This document shows, piece by piece, positions 1 through 8,451 of a stretch of 49,971 nt of DNA. Source of the DNA: Korarchaeum sp964519515 (GTDB lineage Archaea > Korarchaeota > Korarchaeia > Korarchaeales > Korarchaeaceae). The notes under the pieces are model-generated. The model was not told the origin of the DNA and ran no database searches. It saw only the letters and a list, made by a program, of their open reading frames with translations. How positions within the stretch are numbered: position 1 is the first letter of the stretch; the number at the start of each line of letters is the position of its first letter. Location: positions 1 through 49,971 of the forward strand of contig CAZFIJ010000075.1 of the NCBI GenBank assembly GCA_964519515.1, in the 5' to 3' direction. The translations under genes were made by a program, and so were the position numbers.

Positions 1-2
1 GT

Positions 3-1211
3 ATGATAGATGAGATAGCTAGGAGGATAGATGAGCTGAGGGACGCTATGGTATCCTCAATGATGGAGATGATCCCCCTTGGAGGTATAGGACCTGAGAA
101 TGGAGGGGATGGTGAGATAAGGAAAGCTGAGTTCATAGAGAAGCTAGCGAGGGACATGGGGCTCGATGTAGAGAGAGTGGATGCTCGAGATGAGAGAGTC
201 CCTTCTGGGATCAGGCCTAACGTAATAGTGAGGTATGGGGGGAGGAGCAGGAGGAACATATGGATAGTCAGTCACATGGACGTAGTCCCCCCTGGGGAGG
301 GTTGGAGCTCCGATCCCTTCAAGCCCGTCATTAAGGACGGGAGGATATATGGGAGAGGGACTGAAGACGATGGGCAAGCTATAATATCCTCTCTATACGC
401 TGTGAAAACGTTAGCTGATCTCAAGATAAGATCTGACTATGGGCTGAACCTCGCTATAGTATCTGATGAGGAGACAGGGAGTAAATACGGGATATCGCAT
501 CTGATATCTGAGGGGGTATTCTCTGAGGACGATCTGATACTAGTTCCCGATGCCGGTAATAAGGACGGGACTATGATAGAAGTAGCTGAGAAAGGGATAC
601 TCTGGATCAGGGTAACTGTGAGGGGAAAGCAGGCCCATGCGAGCACTCCCGAGAAGGGATTGAATGCCCATAGGATAGGGATGAGGCTCGCTACAGCTAT
701 AGATGACGTCCTCCACTCTAAGTTCAATGAGGTAGATGGGCTCTTTGACCCTCCCGTCAGTACGTTCGAACCTACGAAGAGGGAAGGGGGCGTGGATAAC
801 GTGAACACGATCCCGGGGGTTGATATAATCTACTTCGATTGCAGGATCCTGCCAAGGTACGATATAGGTGAAGTCATAGAGACTGTTAAGAAAATTGCAG
901 AGGCATTCGAGGCTTACGGAGTTGATATAACTGTGGAAGAAGTCGAGAGGAGCGAGCCCTCATTCACAGACCCGGACTCGGAGATAGTCAGGAGGATAAA
1001 GAGAGCAGTGAAGCTATTGAGGGGAAAGGAAGCTAAACCAATGGGAATAGGAGGAGGTACATGTGCTGCTTACCTTAGGAGAGCTGGCCTTCAAGCTGTT
1101 GTCTGGATGACGACTGAGGAAACAGCGCATCAACCCGATGAGTATTGCGTCATAGACAATATGGTGGAAGACGCGAAAGTAATGGCATCCCTAGCGTTAG
1201 ACGAACTCTAA
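3..1211 (+). CDS. M20 family metallopeptidase / desuccinylase-like
   Basis: A cytosolic two-zinc amidohydrolase of the M20 family (dipeptidases, ArgE/DapE-type deacylases). Metal ligands are visible in order: His91 and Asp93 in SHMDVVPP, Asp122 in GRGTEDDGQ, the catalytic Glu156/Glu157 pair in SDEETGS, Asp183, and a C-terminal His376 in TAHQPDEY. An internal lid/dimerisation domain lies at about residues 200-310. At 402 residues it is of normal length. The ATG at base 3 is the first possible start in the window; a start further upstream cannot be excluded. The substrate cannot be read from sequence; dipeptidase or N-acyl amino acid deacylase are both possible. A hairpin follows the stop codon. 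Confidence 0.88.
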   Translation: MIDEIARRIDELRDAMVSSMMEMIPLGGIGPENGGDGEIRKAEFIEKLARDMGLDVERVDARDERVPSGIRPNVIVRYGGRSRRNIWIVSHMDVVPPGEGWSSDPFKPVIKDGRIYGRGTEDDGQAIISSLYAVKTLADLKIRSDYGLNLAIVSDEETGSKYGISHLISEGVFSEDDLILVPDAGNKDGTMIEVAEKGILWIRVTVRGKQAHASTPEKGLNAHRIGMRLATAIDDVLHSKFNEVDGLFDPPVSTFEPTKREGGVDNVNTIPGVDIIYFDCRILPRYDIGEVIETVKKIAEAFEAYGVDITVEEVERSEPSFTDPDSEIVRRIKRAVKLLRGKEAKPMGIGGGTCAAYLRRAGLQAVVWMTTEETAHQPDEYCVIDNMVEDAKVMASLALDEL

Positions 1212-1254
1212 TTATGGAACTAGCTTAGATCGATGGACTATAATTGATATCAGA

Positions 1255-1274
1255 AAGCTCCCTCGTGGGAGCTT
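1255..1274. terminator. perfect 8-bp hairpin downstream of the M20 gene
   Basis: AAGCTCCC-TCGT-GGGAGCTT forms a perfect 8-bp stem with a four-base loop 44 bases after the peptidase stop. It is not followed by a T run, so it may be a processing or 3' stability hairpin rather than a classical terminator. Confidence 0.4.
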
Positions 1275-1384
1275 CCTCATAGTGAGATCTCGAATGCTCA
1301 AATACTCTTTATTGAGGACTCTCTAAGTGACGGGATTAGCTATGTCTGAGGTGAAGCGTTCAAGAGCAAGGACTCCATGGGTTT

Positions 1385-1750
1385 TTGTTCGTAGCTTTCA
1401 TGTTCCTCGGGTTGGGGATAGGGATCCTAATAGATCAAGTCGCCCCGGGGTTGTTCGTGGGCATGGGGCTCGGTTTCTTGAGCATGGCGATCTTAGATGC
1501 TATTATCAAGGAGCCCGCAGAGGAGGAATCTAAGTACGAGAGGGCTATAGAATCTTACGTGGGGAGAGGTGGTCTCATAGGGAATATTATCTTAGCCTTG
1601 CTCGGTATAGGTTTCATCTTAGGGGGATTATCCATTCTCACCGGCTTCGAGATAGAATGGAGACTCTTCGGCGGGGTCCTCATAATATTGCTCGGTATCT
1701 GGTTCATAATATCAGCTATGAGAGCTATCGCGAGTTCAAAGTCTCACTGA
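1385..1750 (+). CDS. small four-helix membrane protein, N-terminus uncertain
   Basis: The 121-residue frame has two hydrophobic hairpins: helices at about 1-35 and 67-115, separated by a charged loop rich in Glu/Arg. No family is recognised. The frame opens with a TTG, and no ATG is available before the first helix. An ATG at 1342 in another frame starts MSEVKRSRARTPWV and runs straight into this ORF if one T is removed from the T5 run at 1382-1386. That gives a basic cytosolic N-terminus before helix one, as expected for a membrane protein. A TATA-like AT-rich stretch around 1303-1313 fits a start near 1342 better than one at 1385. So either the TTG is used or the true gene is 1342-1750 with a frameshift. 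Confidence 0.65.
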   Translation: MFVAFMFLGLGIGILIDQVAPGLFVGMGLGFLSMAILDAIIKEPAEEESKYERAIESYVGRGGLIGNIILALLGIGFILGGLSILTGFEIEWRLFGGVLIILLGIWFIISAMRAIASSKSH

Positions 1751-1999
1751 TCTCCTCGTGAGCCCGCGAGCTACCATTAAACTATTTTTCCGATATGACC
1801 TTAAAGGATTTTAGATTCTGTCGGCGACATGCCTTTCATATCTCTATGATATCGAGGATCGCTGGAAGGCTTCAGATGATCGATGCACTGGATGAAGAGC
1901 CGATTACTTAATGAGAGCGAAATCGAGGGGATCTTAACATAAAAAATTTATCGAGAGCTAGGGGCCGAAACTTTATTATATTTCACCTCTTTAGTCCGT

Positions 2000-3229
2000 A
2001 TGCCCATTGAGGATATAGTCAGTGGCAAGCTCCCGAGGGGCTCTCAAGTAGAGCTAGAGGGCACGGTAACTGAGCTCCTACCGATATTCCTGATGGGCGG
2101 GTCCTCTTATGAGAGGTTCTCACTGGATGACGGGACCGCTAAGATAACAGTGATCATGCCGTCAACGGATATCTACCTCCTCCCGGGCGATAGGGTCAGG
2201 GTAGTGGGGAGGGTCAGGCCCTGCCCTTACGCTCCAGCTGTGAATTGCGTCGAGACTGAGGGCGAGTACGTAGAAATAAAGAATTGGAAGTGGATAGAGC
2301 CGAGTAAGAGGAGGAGTGAGAACAGGAAAGGCCCCTTCAATATGAGTGTGCTTCTCCACATGACTAGGTTGGATGAGGAAGTGATAAGGGGGATAGTTGA
2401 GACAGATCTAGATCCTGTGAGGATCAGGGAGAGATTCGAAAGTTGTATAAATTCAGGAGAGAGTTACGATCACTTATTAGATATGCTCTCCGCTATGACG
2501 ATGTACTCAATATTCCTGAGGGATCTAGATGCAGCGAGTTCCGTTAGAATGACTCTGAAGTTATTAGAAGCTCTACCGGTCGGGAGAATATTGAATTTAC
2601 TATCGGATATGGTGGAGACTCTAGTGAGTAGGGAGGGCTTAGCCCCCTACTTATCCGGAGGGGGTAAGGGGATCGTCGAGAGGTATCCTGTAGCTGATGA
2701 GTCCAGCTTAGAGGAAGTCATCGAGCTCAAGGGCCTGGCTGATCGCCTCATAAATGATATAAATGAGGGCAAGAAGGAGTTCATCGTTCTAGAATTCTCG
2801 AAGGGCGAGGAACTGGAGAAGATAAGGAAGGTCGTTGAGATAGCCGCTGGGATAACTGGATCCAGATTGCTCTTATTATATGCATCCTCAGTAGCTGAGG
2901 AAACTCATAATGTCCTCTCTGAGATAAAGGAGACTTCTAAAAACTTGAGGGGGGATGAGAGAGTCATCCTATACTTAGAAGCCCCTGAGCTCTTATTCCC
3001 GAATGAGAAGATGCTCGGACTACTGAGGCTACCCACTGAAGCTCTTGAAGGAGCATCTATTCTCAAATCAGAGTTCTCTAGGGTATTCAGGGAGCTCTCT
3101 AATAAGATCTTGATAGTGGCCGCGACTGTCTCCAGCTCTATGATAGATGGGAATTCCATCGGGAGGACCGTGGTGATACCAGTGGAGACTGGTGTGGAGA
3201 TCGCTAGCGATATGGAATATAGCATCTGA
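2000..3229 (+). CDS. OB-fold protein with degenerate AAA-like C-terminal domain
   Basis: The 409-residue product has three parts. Residues 1-95 look like an OB fold (GSQVELEGTVTELL, then DDGTAKITVIMP and LLPGDRVRVVGRV), typical of single-strand nucleic acid binders. Residues 105-225 are helical. Residues 230-409 resemble an AAA core without its catalytic residues: the P-loop position has no GxxGxGKT, the Walker B position reads VILYLEAPELL, and the sensor-1 position reads ILIVAATVSSSMID. ATPase activity is therefore unlikely. A TATA-like box at 1971-1980 lies about 25 bases before the ATG, so the transcript is probably leaderless. The gene stands alone. A role in DNA or RNA handling is inference from the OB fold only. 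Confidence 0.7.
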   Translation: MPIEDIVSGKLPRGSQVELEGTVTELLPIFLMGGSSYERFSLDDGTAKITVIMPSTDIYLLPGDRVRVVGRVRPCPYAPAVNCVETEGEYVEIKNWKWIEPSKRRSENRKGPFNMSVLLHMTRLDEEVIRGIVETDLDPVRIRERFESCINSGESYDHLLDMLSAMTMYSIFLRDLDAASSVRMTLKLLEALPVGRILNLLSDMVETLVSREGLAPYLSGGGKGIVERYPVADESSLEEVIELKGLADRLINDINEGKKEFIVLEFSKGEELEKIRKVVEIAAGITGSRLLLLYASSVAEETHNVLSEIKETSKNLRGDERVILYLEAPELLFPNEKMLGLLRLPTEALEGASILKSEFSRVFRELSNKILIVAATVSSSMIDGNSIGRTVVIPVETGVEIASDMEYSI

Positions 3230-3342
3230 ACCTTTACTTATCTTCCCAGGGCTCTGATAGATGACAACATATATCCCCCGATGGATCTAATATATTGTCA
3301 CTAGATGCGCTCATCATATGCCTGAGCGTATCTTTAAGGTTG

Positions 3343-3371
3343 AGTTACCCCCCTAAGTTAGGGGAGTGACT
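3343..3371. promoter_or_regulatory. imperfect 29-bp palindrome before ATPase pseudogene
   Basis: Two 14-base arms, AGTTACCCCCCTAA and TTAGGGGAGTGACT, are inverted around one G (12 of 14 positions pair). The palindrome ends three bases before the ATG at 3374 and follows a TATA-like TCTTTAAGG at 3330-3338, so it sits at or just after the expected transcription start. The intact paralogue at 44196 also has G-rich inverted arms immediately before its ATG. An autoregulatory operator is the simplest reading. Confidence 0.55.
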
Positions 3372-3373
3372 AG

Positions 3374-4404
3374 ATGTACTTCGACCCAGAGCCCAAGACC
3401 AAGAAGATCTCTTCGATATAGGGACCGAACTAAGGGAACTCTCGGATGGTCTCAAGCGGAGGAAGCTTGTCATAGTGACGGATCTGAGGAGATATGGGAA
3501 GACATCCCTTATATTGACATATCTGAATGAGGAGAAGCTCGATAACATCTTCCTCGACTGTAGACTCCTCCCTTCTGGGATGATAAGCATGAGCTCCTTC
3601 TCGATCTCTTTGAAGCTGAGCTCACCAGGAAGTCATGGGCTAGAAGGATATTGAGCAGAATTGAGGGCATAAGCATATCCGAGACAGGGATAAGGTTCAA
3701 GGAGAGAGATATTAACTCCCTCATAAGCGTCTTACATGCATTAGAGGGGAAGGTCTTAGTTACAGACGAAGCTCAGGAGCTGAGGAGATCGAGACATAGG
3801 TTCGATTCTATGATAGCTTATGCTTACGATCACCTCGACCTCAAGATCTTATCGGGCTCTCAAGTCGGCTTATTATACAGGTTCCTCAGAGTGGATGATC
3901 CGGAAGCCCCTCTATACGGTAGACCTTTCAAAGAAGTGAGGGAGGGAGCTGAGCGATGAGGAAGCTATGGATTTCCTGAGGAGGGGATTTGAGCAAGTCG
4001 GAATGAAAGTAGAGGATAGTTTGTTGGAGGAAGCGAGGGGGAGGTTCGATGGGATAATAGGGTGGCTCACTTACTTCGGCCTCTCAATGATCAACGGTAA
4101 GGAGCCTGTAGAGAGTATAGAGAAGAGGGCCTCTAAGCTCGCTGTGAGCGAGCTCGAGCATGCCCTGAGGATATACGGAGTGGCTGAGAGTAGGTATAGG
4201 GAAGCGTTGAAGATCATAGCTACTTTAGGGCATGCAAGGTGGACTCAGATAAAAAGGGGAATCGAGGCGAGGATCGGCAAGATATATAGTAGTCTGTCCT
4301 CTATCTTGAGCAACTTAGTGGATTCCGGGTTCTTGGAGAAGACCGAGGAGGGATACAAGATAGCTGATCCAGCTTTGAGGAGCGTAATTCTGAGATATTG
4401 GTGA
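3374..4404 (+). pseudogene. archaeal AAA-type ATPase, frameshifted paralogue of 44196-45302
   Basis: Reading through three frame changes rebuilds a full homologue of the intact ATPase at 44196. The ATG at 3374 gives MYFDPEPKTK, then the frame shifts near 3404. The second frame carries the P-loop region (VIVTDLRRYGKTSL; the paralogue has YGIRRIGKTS, so the first Gly of Walker A is Asp here). It shifts again near 3580. The third frame runs to 3957 with VTDEAQEL (Walker B) and SGSQVGLLYRFL. A last shift near 3940-3960 leads into DEEAMDFLRRGF and a winged-helix C-terminus ending at 4404. Order and length match the paralogue, so this is a recently broken gene rather than separate small genes. The promoter and palindrome are still present. 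Confidence 0.85.
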
Positions 4405-4467
4405 ATCTAGACTTCAAGCATCTATATGTACGCTTCGAGATGCCGCTTAGGGGTCCTCTGAAAAAAA

Positions 4468-5478
4468 TTAAGTTGTACTGCTCCTCTTACTCATCCTCAC
4501 GACGAGTAAGAGCACTGCTATCACTAGAGCGAGTGCCACGACTCCTAAGGCGAGTAAGATAGTTGATGTCCCCGTGGATTTGATGACAGTGACTGTTTGC
4601 GTCGTAACCGTTTGAATTATAGTTGGAGTCTCCTCCCTAACTGTGGGGCTCGTCGTCCGCTCCTCCGTCGTCTGAGTCACCGGGCTGGTTTCAGTAGTTG
4701 TCTGACCGGTTTCAGTAGTTGTCTGAGTTGGAGTAGTATACGTTGGAGTCTCGGGAGCCGGTAGCACCGTTATTAGCGGGCGATTCAGAGGATCGCTCTC
4801 TGAGAGCTTGTATTTCTTCTTCCATATCTCGAATGATAACTTGTAAGTTCCGGGCCTCATGTTCTTAGGTATATCTACGTAGAAGTTCGTCTCCCTGTTC
4901 GGGTATAAGCTGAGCTTTATCATCTGGATCTTCGTGGGAGGCTCGATGTCAGTGCTCAGGAACACTATCGCATCATATATAGAGTTAACGGCGTCTTTAG
5001 ATGCTTTAATGCTGACGAGCAATCTCCCTCCAGCTGTTACAGTGCTATTGAAGGTCCTCACGAATATACTGAACTCGGGGAAGACTAATACGCTCAACTT
5101 AGGGAGCTCTATCACGGGAGCGTAAGCGTTTCCCACCATCTGGTAGATAACGACGTAGAATTGGAGGGTCTTATCCTCGTAATAGGAGGGGACCGATATC
5201 CTTATGCGAGCAGCCTTCGACTCGCCCGGGTTCAAGTAGACAGAGGTCTCAAAATCGTTCCCAGGATCGCCATCTAATGTAATCGCTTTAGCGATTAGAT
5301 TGACCGGATATGAGCAATGATTAATTAAATTAATATCCACGAGACCGGATTCGCCAGGTCTGATCCTCTCAGTGTATGTATTGTAAGATGCCGTGATGCA
5401 TGAACTCCACCCGAGGGAGGGGGTCAGTAGTATAGTTGATAGCACTAGGATAGCGATCCACCTGGAGTGGGGATTCAT
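4468..5478 (-). CDS. Thr-rich-stalk cell-surface protein with C-terminal anchor
   Basis: An exported membrane-anchored protein of 336 residues. It starts with a signal peptide (hydrophobic core about residues 8-24), followed by two beta-rich, Ig/CARDB-like stretches (about 28-130 and 135-240). A Thr/Ser/Pro stalk spans about 243-298 and is likely glycosylated. A transmembrane helix lies at about 303-328, ending in a short basic tail. This layout is typical of archaeal S-layer-associated proteins. A TATA-like box on the minus strand near 5500-5512 lies about 25 bases before the start. The function (binding, sensing or transport partner) cannot be told. Confidence 0.75.
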   Translation of the reverse strand: MNPHSRWIAILVLSTILLTPSLGWSSCITASYNTYTERIRPGESGLVDINLINHCSYPVNLIAKAITLDGDPGNDFETSVYLNPGESKAARIRISVPSYYEDKTLQFYVVIYQMVGNAYAPVIELPKLSVLVFPEFSIFVRTFNSTVTAGGRLLVSIKASKDAVNSIYDAIVFLSTDIEPPTKIQMIKLSLYPNRETNFYVDIPKNMRPGTYKLSFEIWKKKYKLSESDPLNRPLITVLPAPETPTYTTPTQTTTETGQTTTETSPVTQTTEERTTSPTVREETPTIIQTVTTQTVTVIKSTGTSTILLALGVVALALVIAVLLLVVRMSKRSSTT

Positions 5479-5555
5479 AGTATTTCTCCGGCAGTACGAA
5501 AATATAAGCTTTATCTTAAAAATAGACTAGCCCGATAAAAATTAAATATTTTTTA

Positions 5556-5635
5556 CGATCCTCAGATCGGGCCCATCCCTCCGAATCGCGTGAACGCCTC
5601 CCCACCTGAGGGGGCCCCGGGACCTCGCATCAGAT
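5556..5635. other. GC-rich spacer after lipoate ligase operon
   Basis: The stretch is much richer in G+C than its surroundings and holds complementary runs (GGGCCC near 5569 and GGGGGCCCC near 5610; CCCCACCTGAGGGG). On the minus strand it lies just past the lipoate ligase CTD stop and is followed by a T-rich stretch at about 5533-5556. This fits a terminator for the minus-strand operon; a small structured RNA is an alternative. Confidence 0.3.
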
Positions 5636-5640
5636 AATGG

Positions 5641-5901
5641 CTATGACCTCGCGATATCCCATATAGCATTTATTATATCATCCTCTGTTATCCCGACTAA
5701 CTCAGCCCTCCTCAGCACCTCCCTAATCACTCCCTCATGCTCCCCCAAGGCCCTCCCTCTCAATTTCCTCTCCAGTTCCTCAATAGCATCACTCGGGAAT
5801 ACCATGAAATCACCTGAGATCTCTATCTCCTTTATCAAATTTCCATCAAGCTCCAATCTTATTTCAAGCGTTTTTCCTGCCTTAGACCTGAATACCTTCA
5901 T
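5641..5901 (-). CDS. lplB: lipoate-protein ligase C-terminal accessory subunit
   Basis: An 86-residue protein matching the separate C-terminal domain of archaeal lipoate ligase, needed to adenylate lipoate in the two-protein enzyme known from Thermoplasma acidophilum. Seen: MKVFRSKAGKTLEIRLELDG at the start, the ISGDFMVFPSDAIEELE segment, and a C-terminal helical part ending DDIINAIWDIARS. The ATG at 5901 is chosen over an upstream in-frame start because a strong GGAGGTGAT site sits just before it. That site overlaps the stop codon of the catalytic subunit, so the two are translated in coupled fashion and in likely 1:1 ratio. Confidence 0.85.
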   Translation of the reverse strand: MKVFRSKAGKTLEIRLELDGNLIKEIEISGDFMVFPSDAIEELERKLRGRALGEHEGVIREVLRRAELVGITEDDIINAIWDIARS

Positions 5902-5905
5902 AAGA

Positions 5906-6637
5906 TCACCTCCTGAAGTTCCAAGAATCGCTCGAGTACTTCTCAACTAAAATATCGACGAGCTTCCACTCCTCCTCACTCAATCCACCCTCCTGAAACT
6001 CCCCTAAGAATGAGAAACCCTCTATTGCTGCATCTAGGACTTCATTGAAGCTCAGATTCCTATTTATCTCCCTAGAGATTGTAGTCACTCTCTCCAGGAT
6101 GCTCTTCAGACCTTTATCCTCTAACTTCTCCCTGGGAGCCCATAAGAGGGAAGCTAGCCTCTCGAGATCTGTCGCATACATTATAGTCCCGTGTTGCAGT
6201 AAGCTTCCGCCCTCCCTAGCTTGAGCGCTCCCCGATACCTTCTTATTAGATATCAAGACATCGTTTATCCCCGAGAACTTAGCTTCAACGCCCAATATCC
6301 TTATAGTCCTCACTACCCCCTCGCATATGTACTTCATGCTCTCCAGGACTCCCCTCGGGAAGAGGTCCTCCCCCCCAGTTACTGAGTAAGTCAGCTCGCC
6401 GTTCTCATCGTGATACACTGAGCCCCCGCCAGTTATCCTCCTGATCACTCTCACATTAGCTTTCCTCACTTCCTCTAAGTTCACAGAGGAAGCGACCCTC
6501 TGGAAGTAGCCTATCGTTATCGCACTAGGGGAGAACTTGTAGAACCTGACAGTCGGCATTCCGAACCTCATTAGAGCTTCATCTATCGCCATATTCAGCA
6601 CAGCATCTCCGCTCTCCAGTAAGAGCCTCCACCTCAT
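5906..6637 (-). CDS. lplA: lipoate-protein ligase A, catalytic subunit
   Basis: The 243-residue biotin/lipoate A/B ligase fold transfers lipoyl-AMP to the lysine of E2 or glycine-cleavage H proteins. Visible family signatures are the lipoate-binding RRITGGGSVYHDENGELTYSV segment (written in part), KVSGSAQAR with its adenylate-binding Lys, and LLQHGTIMY. The C-terminal domain found in bacterial LplA is absent and is encoded by the next gene. The start is supported by GGAGGTGAG four bases upstream, overlapping the stop of the preceding gene. The window also encodes both glycine decarboxylase P subunits (25957-28891), an enzyme whose H protein needs lipoate. Confidence 0.9.
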   Translation of the reverse strand: MRWRLLLESGDAVLNMAIDEALMRFGMPTVRFYKFSPSAITIGYFQRVASSVNLEEVRKANVRVIRRITGGGSVYHDENGELTYSVTGGEDLFPRGVLESMKYICEGVVRTIRILGVEAKFSGINDVLISNKKVSGSAQAREGGSLLQHGTIMYATDLERLASLLWAPREKLEDKGLKSILERVTTISREINRNLSFNEVLDAAIEGFSFLGEFQEGGLSEEEWKLVDILVEKYSSDSWNFRR

Positions 6638-6641
6638 GCTC

Positions 6642-7442
6642 TCACCTCCTCATCAAGTGCCACCCCATGTACTTTATCCTCCTCAACTCACCTCCTATAA
6701 GCCTCATGAAGAACTCGTGCTGGCTCATCCCTCTTATCGACTCCAGATCGCCCTCTGTTATGAGCTCCTCTATAGTAGGTGATGAAGCTAGTAATCCCAA
6801 CATCAAGATTATAGCCTCCCCAGGTTCCAAAACGAATAACCTCCCCCAGATCCTCCCCCAGAGTCCAGATATTCCACCTTTCAGTCCAGCTAGCTCGAGC
6901 CACCTCTCCGAGAGGAGGTAACCGCTATCTGGGAACTCCCCCATGCCAGAGTAGTAAATTCCTTCCCTGAGTACGTTCTCAGCGACTATCAGATAGCCGT
7001 CCTTGACTCTCTCGATCGGCGTCACACCTCTCCTCCCTATTATCCCCTTCACCTCCTCATCTATCCCCCTCACTTCATCGTAACTCAGCGGGCTGTAAGA
7101 GGAATAAGCGTCGCTCAGCGTGGTGGCTGTCGCCATGACCCTCCCTATCGAGACTAATCTAGCTAACCCTCCCCTAGTGGGGGCTAAGATAGCTAATATA
7201 GATCCCCTCGGTACTTCAAAGACCCCAGCTCTCTTCAATCTCCTATCGCATGCCACTAGCTCGTCTGGATTCAATCCCAAGAGAGCTATGGACCCTAATA
7301 TAAGGGGATCTAGTCTCTCCTTATCTCCCTCTCTCTGAGCCTCAGGAAGTAGTGAGCTCAATATGACCATCTGATCGATGATCCGACCTCCACCTATTGT
7401 CCCAAGGTAGTAATAAACCCTTTCCGTATATGTGAACGACAT
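6642..7442 (-). CDS. uncharacterised protein, first gene of lipoate ligase operon
   Basis: A 266-residue protein of no family I recognise. It is mainly helical with a central hydrophobic part (PRGSILAILAPTRGGLARL, about residues 98-116) and a second near 210-222, and has no obvious signal peptide. Its stop overlaps the ribosome site of lplA, so it is co-transcribed with the ligase and may serve lipoate or acyl-carrier metabolism; this is inference from position. The minus-strand TATA-like box would be around 7468-7479, in a promoter region shared with the divergent bacterioferritin-like gene. Confidence 0.6.
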   Translation of the reverse strand: MSFTYTERVYYYLGTIGGGRIIDQMVILSSLLPEAQREGDKERLDPLILGSIALLGLNPDELVACDRRLKRAGVFEVPRGSILAILAPTRGGLARLVSIGRVMATATTLSDAYSSYSPLSYDEVRGIDEEVKGIIGRRGVTPIERVKDGYLIVAENVLREGIYYSGMGEFPDSGYLLSERWLELAGLKGGISGLWGRIWGRLFVLEPGEAIILMLGLLASSPTIEELITEGDLESIRGMSQHEFFMRLIGGELRRIKYMGWHLMRR

Positions 7443-7495
7443 CCGTGTGCGAAAGTTTATATTCCTATAGTTTTATGTTTTCATGGTGTACACGT
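7443..7495. promoter_or_regulatory. compact divergent promoter region
   Basis: Only 53 bases separate the start codons of the minus-strand 266-residue protein and the plus-strand bacterioferritin-like gene. GTTTATATTCC at 7453-7463 is a plus-strand TATA-like box about 38 bases before ATG 7496. On the minus strand AACATAAAACTA (7468-7479) is placed for the other gene. Polymerases on the two promoters would compete for this segment. Confidence 0.5.
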
Positions 7496-7936
7496 ATGGT
7501 TATGGTTGGGAAAGCTAGTGAGAGGCTCAAGTCCCTGTTGAACCAAGCTATAGCTAGGGAGATACAGGTCTCGATTCAGTACATGTGGCAGCATGTCCAG
7601 ACAGTAGGCCCGATACATGTACTCCTATCGGGAGAGCTGAAGAAGATAGCAATAGAGGAGATGAAGCACGCTGAGGAGATAGCTGAGAGGCTCTGGTATC
7701 TAGGGGGGACTCCCACCACAGTACCGGATCCGATAAAAGTCGGGAAGGACTTGAGGGAGATGATGGAGCAGGACGTTAAGGATGAGGAGAAGGCGATAGC
7801 TCTCTACAAGCAGATAATAGAAGTAGCGACTGAGGAAGGGGATATCACTACAGCTGAGATATTCAAAAAGATCCTGAAAGATGAGGAGGAGCATCATGAC
7901 TTTTTCACGACAGTACTCGAGGGATTACCTTCTTGA
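7496..7936 (+). CDS. bacterioferritin-like di-iron protein
   Basis: A 146-residue four-helix ferritin-like protein, with ligand motifs EIQVSIQY (helix 1), EEMKHAEE (helix 2, ExxH), QDVKDEEKAI (helix 3) and DEEEHHDFF (helix 4, ExxH): a complete di-iron centre. It belongs to the bacterioferritin/Dps-like group that oxidises Fe(II) and often removes peroxide. No haem-ligand Met is evident. The ATG at 7496 (or 7502) is preferred to the longer in-frame start at 7445, because the latter would overlap the TATA box and add a Cys/Tyr-rich extension unlike the family. Confidence 0.8.
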   Translation: MVMVGKASERLKSLLNQAIAREIQVSIQYMWQHVQTVGPIHVLLSGELKKIAIEEMKHAEEIAERLWYLGGTPTTVPDPIKVGKDLREMMEQDVKDEEKAIALYKQIIEVATEEGDITTAEIFKKILKDEEEHHDFFTTVLEGLPS

Positions 7937-8004
7937 GCCATTTAAGAGAGCTCTTTCCCCTCATAATGCGAAATGTTTTTCTATAAAGGGGGAGTGCATG
8001 CCTT

Positions 8005-8451
8005 ATGATAGAGAGGGCCGTGAGAGTGCTCGATGAGAGAGATAGGAAGATCTTGGAGATGATATCCAGGGACGGTAGGGTCTCCTTCAGGAAGATAGCT
8101 GAGGAACTCAAGATAAGCGATGTAGCTGTCAGGAAGAGGATAAGGAGGCTGGAGAGGATGGGGATAATAGAGGGCTTCACCGCTAGGATAAATCCAGCCT
8201 CTCTAGGTTACTCTATAATATCGCTGACGGGCGTAGATGTGCTCCCGGGCGATATAGTGAGAGTAGCTAAGGAATTAGCCAAGAGGGATTACGCGAGATC
8301 CGTCTACATAACAGCAGGGGACCACTCGATAATGGTTGAGATATGGGCTAGGAACGAGGAGGAGTTCGGGAGGATATTGAAGGAGATAGAGGGAATGGGA
8401 GGAATTACGAAGATCTGCCCAGCTATCGTGACGCAGAGGGTCAAGTCATGA
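8005..8451 (+). CDS. Lrp/AsnC family transcriptional regulator
   Basis: A 148-residue feast/famine regulator. The N-terminal winged helix (residues 8-62) has LDERDRKILEMISRDGRVSFRKIAEEL and the recognition helix around SDVAVRKRIRRLE. The C-terminal RAM ligand-binding domain (about 70-145) contains the usual VYITAGDHSIMVEIWARNEEE pattern. Such proteins form dimers or octamers and respond to amino acids. TTCTATAAAGG at 7977-7988 is a likely TATA box. Its 3' end overlaps the end of the convergent regulator gene by six bases. Confidence 0.9.
   Translation: MIERAVRVLDERDRKILEMISRDGRVSFRKIAEELKISDVAVRKRIRRLERMGIIEGFTARINPASLGYSIISLTGVDVLPGDIVRVAKELAKRDYARSVYITAGDHSIMVEIWARNEEEFGRILKEIEGMGGITKICPAIVTQRVKS

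Noticed and set aside
1327..1533. 68-residue frame starting before the small membrane protein
   Set aside because: Only its first 13 codons look meaningful (they may belong to the membrane protein after a frame change); the remainder is a shadow.
3241..3300. inverted TGACAA...TTGTCA flanking a 20-base centre
   Set aside because: The arms are AT-rich, bulged and without a clear gene to serve; kept only as a note.
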